From contig JAICIT010000224.1 in NCBI GenBank assembly GCA_025960445.1, positions 1 to 5,366 on the forward strand: a stretch of DNA of 5,366 bases, given 5' to 3'. Under the pieces are notes generated by a model. The model saw nothing but the letters and a program-made list of their open reading frames with translations, had not been told where the DNA came from and ran no database searches. Below, one piece after another: positions 1 to 4,073 of the stretch. The stretch comes from Bradyrhizobium sp. (GTDB lineage: Bacteria; Pseudomonadota; Alphaproteobacteria; Rhizobiales; Xanthobacteraceae). Within the stretch, counting starts at the first letter, position 1. Every line of letters begins with the position of its first letter. Made by a program: the position numbers and the translations under genes.

Positions 1-576
1 CCGACCTTTCGGCTCGTTGAATGGCGTGTTGGTGTCGCGGGCGATGTCGAGCAGCGCCTGCTTGACGAACCAGGACACCATGCCGGGGTTCGCGCCACAG
101 GTGGATACGGCGGTGGTGCCGCCCGGGCTCTTGTGCTTGGCTGCGAGCAAGCTCTCGCGTAGCGCGTAGTTCGAGCGCTTCTCAGGACCGATGTTCTTGT
201 CGAAATAGAAGCCGAGCCAAGGCTCGACGACGGTGTCGATGTAGAGCGCGCCGATCTCGCGACACATGCTCATGATGTCCACCGAGGAGGTGTCGACCGA
301 AAGATTGACGCAAAAGCCCTGGCCGCCGCCGGACGTCAACAGCGGCACCAGGACTTCGCGATAATTGTCCCGCGTGATCGCCTGCTTGATGAAACGCACG
401 CCGTGCACTTTGGCGATTTCACCATCCTCATGCGGATCGATGATGACGAAGCGCGACTTGTCATAAGCGAAATGCCGTTCGATCAACGGCAGGGTGCCTT
501 TGCCGATCGAACCGAAGCCGATCATCACGATGGGGCCGGAAATTTTTGCATGAATTTGCGCAGCGGGCGGGCTCAT
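1..576 (-). CDS. hss: Homospermidine synthase, N-terminal 192 residues (3' end outside the window)
   Basis: Homospermidine synthase condenses two putrescines (or putrescine and spermidine) to sym-homospermidine in the cytoplasm, with NAD+ bound and recycled. The reaction passes through oxidation of putrescine to an imine/aldehyde, release of ammonia, Schiff-base formation and reduction. Visible features are a Rossmann nucleotide-binding loop near the N-terminus (IGFGSIGKG, residues 19-27), followed by TLPLIERHF, NLSVDTSS (91-98), DTVVEPWLGFYF (114-125) and GGTTAVSTCGANPGMVSWF (152-170). These blocks match the Blastochloris viridis enzyme as I recall it. Glu118 and Asn163 probably correspond to its active-site Glu117 and Asn162. 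The family is about 470-480 residues long, so roughly 285 residues lie off the left edge. The ATG at 576 has GGAG at 589-586, nine bases upstream. The gene follows the Rid-like gene by 37 bases and is probably co-transcribed with it. No frameshift is seen. The family call is very secure. Confidence 0.96.
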   Translation of the reverse strand, partial: MSPPAAQIHAKISGPIVMIGFGSIGKGTLPLIERHFAYDKSRFVIIDPHEDGEIAKVHGVRFIKQAITRDNYREVLVPLLTSGGGQGFCVNLSVDTSSVDIMSMCREIGALYIDTVVEPWLGFYFDKNIGPEKRSNYALRESLLAAKHKSPGGTTAVSTCGANPGMVSWFVKQALLDIARDTNTPFNEPKGR

Positions 577-613
577 AAAGTTCGTCTCCGGAAAATAGGT
601 TTGGCGTGAGCGC

Positions 614-1000
614 TCAGGTTCGACGCTTGGCGGTGACTTCGATTTCAATCTTCATCTCGGGCTTCAGGAGGCCAGCGACGATAAGAATGGTCGAGGCGGG
701 CCTGATATCACCGAGCGTCTCGCCGCAAACGCCGAATACAGCGTCGGCATCCCGTGCATCGGTGATGTAATAGGTCGCCCGGACCACGTCGGTGATGGCG
801 AAGCCGCCTTCCTTCAGCACGCTTTCGATGGTTTTGAAGCAGTTTCGCGTCTGGCTGACCACATCGACCGGCATTACCATGGTGGAATAATCGTAGCCGG
901 TGGTGCCGGCAACGAAGGCGAAATCGCCATCGATGACGGCGCGGCTGTAGCCGGCCGCCTTCTCAAAAGGCGAGCCGGTAGAAATCAGTCGACGGGACAT
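614..1000 (-). CDS. RidA/YjgF/YER057c/UK114-family protein, 128 aa
   Basis: A complete small protein of the Rid superfamily, which forms barrel-like trimers. Archetypal RidA hydrolyses reactive enamine/imine intermediates released by PLP enzymes. Family signs are GDFAFVAGTTGYDY (residues 25-38), the helix around CFKTIESVLKEGGF (54-67), DVVRATYYITDARD (71-84) and the C-terminal strand MKIEIEVTAKRR (116-127). In RidA the catalytic arginine lies in a PARS-type motif (Arg105 in E. coli). Here the segment is RPASTI (100-105), with Arg before the proline, and the usual arginine position appears to hold Ala or Ser. It therefore resembles Rid subfamilies lacking that residue, for which imine hydrolysis has not been found. 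The start is ATG 1000 (MSRRL), seven bases after AGAGG (1012-1008); ATG 1003, directly upstream, leaves only four. A longer reading to 1057 adds 19 residues unlike the family. It sits 37 bases upstream of hss, which suggests a shared transcript. Confidence 0.9.
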   Translation of the reverse strand: MSRRLISTGSPFEKAAGYSRAVIDGDFAFVAGTTGYDYSTMVMPVDVVSQTRNCFKTIESVLKEGGFAITDVVRATYYITDARDADAVFGVCGETLGDIRPASTILIVAGLLKPEMKIEIEVTAKRRT

Positions 1001-1007
1001 CATGAGA

Positions 1008-1012
1008 CCTCT
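1008..1012 (-). promoter_or_regulatory. Ribosome binding site choosing the start of the Rid-like gene
   Basis: AGAGG on the minus strand lies seven bases before the ATG at 1000 and four before the tandem ATG at 1003. The spacing favours 1000 and argues against the longer reading that begins at 1057. Confidence 0.55.
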
Positions 1013-1093
1013 AGGTGAGACCGGCGTGGCATGGGGCCTTGGCGCACGCTTCGTCAAACCGCGCGCGGCTCGACGACAGGTTTACGCGCCGGG

Positions 1094-1122
1094 TTAATAG
1101 ACCAGAGCGCGGATGGAAGCAA
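1094..1122 (-). promoter_or_regulatory. Possible sigma70-type promoter for the Rid-like gene and hss
   Basis: In the gap after the acetyltransferase gene, the minus strand reads TTGCTT (1122-1117), a 17-base spacer, then TATTAA (1099-1094). That is 3/6 and 4/6 against the sigma70 consensus with ideal spacing, in the most A/T-rich part of a G/C-rich gap. The start point would be near 1087, leaving a leader of about 85 bases. The gap of about 150 bases is too long for tight translational coupling, which fits a separate promoter, but the match is modest and could be chance. Confidence 0.3.
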
Positions 1123-1153
1123 AACAGGGTCTACCTTGTTGAGCTCCGCCAGT

Positions 1154-1756
1154 TCAGGCGACTTGCGGCGCCAATTTGCCCGCGCGAACGGTCGCGCGGG
1201 GTTTTCCTCGCGGCATCGGTTTTCCAGTGGGCAGGATCATTCCCCAGGCTCCATCGAGCACGCCATCGCGCAACTCCAGCGCAAGCAGGCGCTCGCGCTC
1301 GAACTCGCCGGGTAACGTCAGCTCGGCGGCTTTGCGCGGCGAGAAACCGAAACGGCCATAATAGGGCGCGTCACCGAGCAGGATCACCGCGCCATGCCCA
1401 CGCGCTCTGGCAGCCTCCAGCGCGTGACGCACCAGGGCAGCTCCGATACCAAACCCGCGGTATGACGGATCGACCGCCAAAGGTCCCAGCACCAGCGCCG
1501 GCACACCGCCGGCGTTGACGTGCCATAGCCGTATGGTCCCGATCAGTCGGCGGCTGCTTACGGCCGAAAACGACAGGCCTTCAGCCGGCGCGCGCCCGTC
1601 ACGCAGACGTTGGCAGGTGCGCTGCTGGCGGTTGCTGCCAAAAGAACTATCGAGCAGCGCCTCGCGAGCGGCGATGTCGCGGAGGCGCTCCTCGCGGATC
1701 GCGAATGGAGTTGGCTCGGAGAGTAGTGCTATTGATGTTTTCCGTGAGGTAGCCAT
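1154..1756 (-). CDS. GNAT-family N-acetyltransferase, 200 aa
   Basis: A GCN5-related acetyltransferase, which transfers acetyl from acetyl-CoA to an amine; the substrate cannot be read from the sequence. The N-terminal helix region (IREERLRDIAAREALLDSSFG, about residues 20-40) leads to a strand LIGTIRLWHV (71-80). Motif A follows, GPLAVDPSYRGFGIGAALVRHAL (91-113), with the acetyl-CoA pyrophosphate loop R100-G-F-G-I-G105. The C-terminal core motif GDAPYYGRFGF (128-138) is typical of YhbS-like GNATs. The last 20 or so residues form a basic tail (KPMPRGKPRATVRAGK), whose DNA contains a perfect hairpin at 1179-1200. The start ATG 1756 has GAGGA ten bases upstream (1771-1767). The gene lies between the decarboxylase, behind a hairpin terminator, and the Rid-like gene. 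That position makes a polyamine or a protein amine an attractive substrate, but this is inference only. Confidence 0.9.
   Translation of the reverse strand: MATSRKTSIALLSEPTPFAIREERLRDIAAREALLDSSFGSNRQQRTCQRLRDGRAPAEGLSFSAVSSRRLIGTIRLWHVNAGGVPALVLGPLAVDPSYRGFGIGAALVRHALEAARARGHGAVILLGDAPYYGRFGFSPRKAAELTLPGEFERERLLALELRDGVLDGAWGMILPTGKPMPRGKPRATVRAGKLAPQVA
1179..1200. repeat. Perfect 9-bp inverted repeat inside the acetyltransferase gene
   Basis: CCCGCGCGA (1179-1187) and its exact complement TCGCGCGGG (1192-1200) flank a four-base loop. On the plus strand GTTTT follows directly (1201-1205), so the shape is that of an intrinsic terminator for plus-strand transcription. No plus-strand gene is seen to its left. 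On the minus strand no T run follows it. It encodes residues about 186-193 of the acetyltransferase, in the basic tail beyond the conserved fold. Confidence 0.6.
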
Positions 1757-1823
1757 GGCGCATCAGTCCTCGCGTTCGCATGGCAACAGCCGCGACGCGT
1801 AGTTGCAAATTGAGATGGAGGGG

Positions 1824-1848
1824 AAAGGGAGCCGGCGAACCGGCTCCC
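1824..1848 (-). terminator. Probable intrinsic terminator of the decarboxylase gene
   Basis: Twenty-six bases after the decarboxylase stop, the minus strand has a perfect 9-bp stem, GGGAGCCGG (1848-1840) and CCGGCTCCC (1835-1827), closed by a TTCG tetraloop. A short T-rich tail follows (TTT at 1826-1824, then CCCCTCC). The very stable stem and its place fit a terminator. The weak T tract suggests incomplete termination, so some read-through into the acetyltransferase gene is possible. Confidence 0.7.
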
Positions 1849-1874
1849 GATGACCTTTGCGTCTGAGGCCCAAC

Positions 1875-3017
1875 TCAGATGTGGTACGTCCGCAGCGGCG
1901 GGAAGCCATTGAAGGCCACCGACGAGTAGGTCGAGGTATATGCCCCGGTGCCTTCGATCAGCACCTTGTCGCCGATCTCCAGCGTCACCGGCAGCGGGTA
2001 GGGCAGCTTCTCGTACAGCACGTCGGCGGAATCGCAGGTGGGGCCCGCGAGTACGCACGGCGTCATTTCCGCGCCGTCATGCGCTGTGCGGATGGCGTAC
2101 CGGATAGACTCGTCCATCGTCTCGGCGAGACCGCCGAACTTGCCGATGTCGAGATAGACCCAGCGCACATCGTCCTCGTCGCTCTTTTTCGAAATGAGAA
2201 CGACTTCGGTCTCGATGATGCCGGCATTGCCGACCATACCGCGGCCCGGCTCGATAATGGTCTCCGGGATCTGGTTGCCGAAATGCTTGCGCAGCGCGCG
2301 AAAGATCGACCGGCCGTACTGCACGACCGGCGGCACGTCCTTCAGGTACTTGGTCGGGAATCCGCCGCCCATGTTGACCATCGACAGGTTGATGCCGCGC
2401 TCGGCGCAGTCGCGGAACACCGTCGAGGCCATCGCCAACGCGCGATCCCACGCCTTCACCTTGCGCTGCTGCGAGCCGACATGGAACGAGATGCCGCAGG
2501 GCTCAAGCCCCTGCCGTTTGGCAAGCTCAAGCACCTCGACTGCCATTTCGGGATCGCAGCCGAATTTGCGCGACAGCGGCCATTCCGCACCGGCGCAGTC
2601 GTAGAGGATGCGGCAGAACACCTTCGCACCTGGAGCCGCGCGGGCGATCTTCTCCACCTCGGCCGTGCAATCGATCGCGAACAGCCGAATCCCGAGCGCG
2701 AAGGCGCGCGCGATGTCGCGCTCCTTCTTGATCGTGTTGCCATAGGAGACCCGGTCCGGCGACGCGCCAGCGGCCAATGCCATCTCGATCTCGGCGACCG
2801 ACGCGCAGTCGAAGCACGAGCCCATCGATGCCAGCAGCGACAGCACTTCCGGAGCCGGGTTGGCTTTTACCGCGTAGAACACACGGCTGTCCGGCAGTGC
2901 CTTCGAGAAGGTCTGATAGTTGTCGCGCACGACTTCGAGGTCGACGACGAGGCACGGCTCGACGTCGTGGCCCTCGCTGCGGCGGTTGCGCAGGAACTCC
3001 TGAATTCGTTCGGTCAT
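1875..3017 (-). CDS. odc: Ornithine (or lysine/ornithine) decarboxylase, PLP fold type III, 380 aa
   Basis: A PLP-dependent basic amino acid decarboxylase of the eukaryotic-ODC/alanine-racemase fold, expected to convert ornithine to putrescine in the cytoplasm. Some relatives also accept lysine. Residues seen: YAVKANP with the PLP lysine K51; FDCAS (69-73); FHVGSQ with H179; GGGFP (217-221); EPGRGMVG (256-263), which binds the PLP phosphate; GPTCDSAD (325-332) with the catalytic Cys328-Asp329 pair; and GAYT with Tyr360. The length is normal and all key residues are present, so it should be active. The DIGKFGGLAETMDE segment (290-303) overlaps the 3-10 helix region that sets substrate choice, and I cannot separate ODC from L/ODC by eye. 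The start is ATG 3017, four bases after GGAGGG; a TTG at 3029 would add MEGA but lies inside and ahead of that ribosome site. Upstream is a long structured leader and downstream a terminator. It is unrelated in fold to E. coli SpeC/SpeF. Confidence 0.95.
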   Translation of the reverse strand: MTERIQEFLRNRRSEGHDVEPCLVVDLEVVRDNYQTFSKALPDSRVFYAVKANPAPEVLSLLASMGSCFDCASVAEIEMALAAGASPDRVSYGNTIKKERDIARAFALGIRLFAIDCTAEVEKIARAAPGAKVFCRILYDCAGAEWPLSRKFGCDPEMAVEVLELAKRQGLEPCGISFHVGSQQRKVKAWDRALAMASTVFRDCAERGINLSMVNMGGGFPTKYLKDVPPVVQYGRSIFRALRKHFGNQIPETIIEPGRGMVGNAGIIETEVVLISKKSDEDDVRWVYLDIGKFGGLAETMDESIRYAIRTAHDGAEMTPCVLAGPTCDSADVLYEKLPYPLPVTLEIGDKVLIEGTGAYTSTYSSVAFNGFPPLRTYHI

Positions 3018-3491
3018 TGCACCCTCCAAACGGCCCCAGCGACGGGGACACGTTCAAAAATGACGTCCGATATGAGTGCTCCGGCCAAGTCGTGCGATGG
3101 AGGCGCAACGAAGCCGAAAACTCAAACCGAACTGTGCTGCCGTGGATTGGTTGGGAGGGATCCCGCCCGCACACCTGGCAATGAAGGACAAGCCTCTTCG
3201 GTATTCGCGCCGGCTGGTGGAGAGCCGGCAGAGACCAAAAAAGCCCGATCCGTCGTTGCTTTAAGTCGCGTCCCCCGTTGAGAACGAGGTGCGCCGGTTC
3301 GCCTCCGGCTGCCAGTCACGGTTGCAAGGAAGGAAGAGACCTTCAATGGCATCTCTTGAGAGAGATGCTGGCCCCTTAATCCGTGGCGGACTAAACGACC
3401 CTCGGTTCTTCATCCCTTGGCGGCTGTCCGGCCTCTTGTCCGGATACCTACCGACTGACACACGACCACAGGCACGTGCGAAATTGGGCAA
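3018..3491 (-). ncRNA. Long structured 5' leader of the decarboxylase mRNA, probable speF-type regulatory RNA
   Basis: About 470 bases without a convincing gene precede the decarboxylase. On the minus strand they hold clear hairpins. TTAGTCCG (3394-3387) pairs with CGGATTAA (3383-3376) across a CCA loop, with one G-U pair. GCATCTCT (3368-3361) pairs perfectly with AGAGATGC (3356-3349) across CTCA. GCCGG/CCGGC lies at 3309-3293. CCTCGTT/AACGGGG lies at 3289-3273, with one G-U pair. GCCGGCT/AGCCGGC lies at 3229-3209. A T6 run (3242-3237) follows GGATCGGGC but has no matching upstream arm, so it is not a plain terminator. A conserved RNA called the speF motif is known upstream of ornithine decarboxylase genes in alphaproteobacteria. 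Position, length and hairpin content fit, but I did not align it to that family. Start site and limits are estimates. The segment also contains a 50-codon reading frame (3413-3261), so a translated leader is an alternative. Confidence 0.6.
3022..3027 (-). promoter_or_regulatory. Strong ribosome binding site of the decarboxylase gene
   Basis: GGAGGG (3027-3022, minus) precedes ATG 3017 by four bases (TGCA) and fixes the start. Two segments of the upstream leader are complementary to it: CCCTCC at 3159-3154 (six of six) and CCTCC at 3103-3099 (five). A small hairpin, CCCC/GGGG with a six-base loop, lies just upstream on the minus strand, near 3045-3032. Confidence 0.75.
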
Positions 3492-3496
3492 GAGTG

Positions 3497-3525
3497 CAAA
3501 TAGGCGCTTTGACTCTGCTTCGCAA
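3497..3525 (-). promoter_or_regulatory. Candidate promoter of the decarboxylase leader
   Basis: The minus strand reads a run of eight A (3535-3528), then TTGCGA (3525-3520), 17 bases, then TATTTG (3502-3497). The two boxes match consensus at 4/6 and 3/6 with ideal spacing, and the A tract just upstream resembles an UP element. Transcription would start near 3491. A perfect palindrome GCACGTGC (3479-3472) lies about 12 bases past that point and could be an operator. Confidence 0.4.
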
Positions 3526-3684
3526 GATTTTTTTTAGCCTGTGGGGAGATTTCCCTAACAGATGATTGTCAGAGCGGTGCTCTGCGCGCGCTCGCGTGTT
3601 GAAAGTGAACAGACGTTAAGCTTCTCCGAGCGCATGTGGTCACCGACAGCAAGCAGCAACGCTTCTTTGTTGATCGACGACAAC
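3526..3684. other. Noncoding spacer between the small membrane protein gene and the leader promoter
   Basis: This stretch has no credible gene on either strand. It holds the A8/T8 tract (3528-3535) and one small hairpin, CAGAGC/GCTCTG with a three-base loop (3570-3584). No T run follows that hairpin in either direction, so I do not call a terminator for the membrane protein gene. Confidence 0.5.
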
Positions 3685-3945
3685 TTACAAGCGGCGCGTG
3701 AACGGTTCGACGCGCTGAGCTGCGCGGATGAATGCCACCATGACGAACACGCCGGCCGCGAACAGCACGGCCTGCAGGATGTGGGCGCCGGTATCTTCCA
3801 GTCCGAACAGAATCGCGAGTGCCCAGCCGCCGGCGAACGCAGCGCCAAACACTTCGGCGCCAATCAGGATCGCGGCGCTCGCGATGGTGATGACGGTGGG
3901 CCAGACGATCTGGCGGCCGCCGGCCGGAGAGGTTTGTATGTTCAT
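3685..3945 (-). CDS. Small hydrophobic membrane protein of unknown function, 86 aa
   Basis: I do not recognise a named family. After a polar N-terminus (MNIQTSPAGGRQ), residues about 14-49 are almost wholly hydrophobic and rich in Ala, Ile and Gly (TVITIASAAILIGAEVFGAAF, then WALAILFGL), enough for two short or one long membrane helix. A short polar turn follows (EDTGAH, 50-55), then a second or third helix (ILQAVLFAAGVFVMVAFI, 56-73) and a basic tail (RAAQRVEPFTRRL). Such a sequence is unlikely by chance in an antisense frame and codes like a real inner-membrane protein. There are no catalytic motifs. The start ATG 3945 is the first available; its ribosome site is poor (GGGA about 11 bases upstream). 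It is divergent from the peptidase gene, with 128 bases between the starts, and is followed by 160 bases of spacer and the decarboxylase leader, so it may be a single-gene unit. Confidence 0.7.
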   Translation of the reverse strand: MNIQTSPAGGRQIVWPTVITIASAAILIGAEVFGAAFAGGWALAILFGLEDTGAHILQAVLFAAGVFVMVAFIRAAQRVEPFTRRL

Positions 3946-3961
3946 GAAGGCGGGTCCCGTT

Positions 3962-3995
3962 TAGGCCGGCAATCTCTATGAAAAGCCCCGGCCTA
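3962..3995. repeat. 8-bp inverted repeat in the divergent intergenic region
   Basis: TAGGCCGG (3962-3969) and its exact complement CCGGCCTA (3988-3995) are separated by 18 bases. The half-site centres are 26 bases apart. The right half abuts a good -35 box, TTGATA on the minus strand (3999-3994, overlapping by two bases), that could serve the small membrane protein gene. It could be an operator or a hairpin in that gene's leader. A direct repeat AAAAGCCCC also occurs at 3981-3989 and 4015-4023. Confidence 0.5.
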
Positions 3996-4029
3996 TCAAG
4001 CGCAAAAGGCCCAAAAAAGCCCCACCGCA

Positions 4030-4038
4030 TGATATAGG
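4030..4038 (+). promoter_or_regulatory. Possible extended -10 promoter of the peptidase gene
   Basis: TGATATAGG reads as an extended -10 element (TGN followed by TATAGG, 4/6). It lies 35 bases before the ATG at 4074 and would start transcription near 4045. No clear -35 box is seen at the right distance, as is allowed for extended -10 promoters. Weak evidence. Confidence 0.3.
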
Positions 4039-4073
4039 CTGCGTTCGGAGCAGGAACGAGAGCGGGAATACGG

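Noticed and set aside
1015..1518. A 167-codon plus-strand frame opposite the acetyltransferase gene and the gap beside it.
   Set aside because: Its composition is Arg/Ala/His-rich without motifs, there is no ribosome site, and it overlaps a well-supported minus-strand gene.
3018..3029. TTG at 3029 as the decarboxylase start.
   Set aside because: It lies just ahead of and overlaps the GGAGGG ribosome site that serves the ATG at 3017, and it adds only four residues.
3237..3253. GGATCGGGC followed by six T on the minus strand, as an intrinsic terminator in the leader.
   Set aside because: I found no upstream arm that could pair with CGGGC close by, so there is a T run without its stem. It may still matter in a longer-range structure.
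1857..3281. A 474-codon open frame on the plus strand opposite the decarboxylase gene.
   Set aside because: It is rich in Arg, His and Ala with no family pattern, and it mirrors a minus-strand gene with all its catalytic motifs. Long antisense frames are usual in high-GC coding DNA.
3122..3352. A 76-codon minus-strand frame in the leader, starting within a hairpin.
   Set aside because: Low-complexity Arg/Pro/Ser/Thr composition, no ribosome site, and its start lies in the arm of the perfect stem at 3349-3368.
3289..3537. An 82-codon plus-strand frame in the decarboxylase leader region, ending in the T8 run.
   Set aside because: There is no ribosome site or recognisable motif, and the same DNA folds well as minus-strand RNA.
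3515..3537. T8 run after a TCTGC/GCAAGA stem as a plus-strand terminator.
   Set aside because: The stem is only five base pairs with a bulge, and there is no plus-strand gene to its left.
4029..4037. A two-codon frame ATG ATA TAG upstream of, and in frame with, the peptidase gene.
   Set aside because: It overlaps the predicted -10 element, so it is probably not transcribed. Such tiny frames occur by chance.
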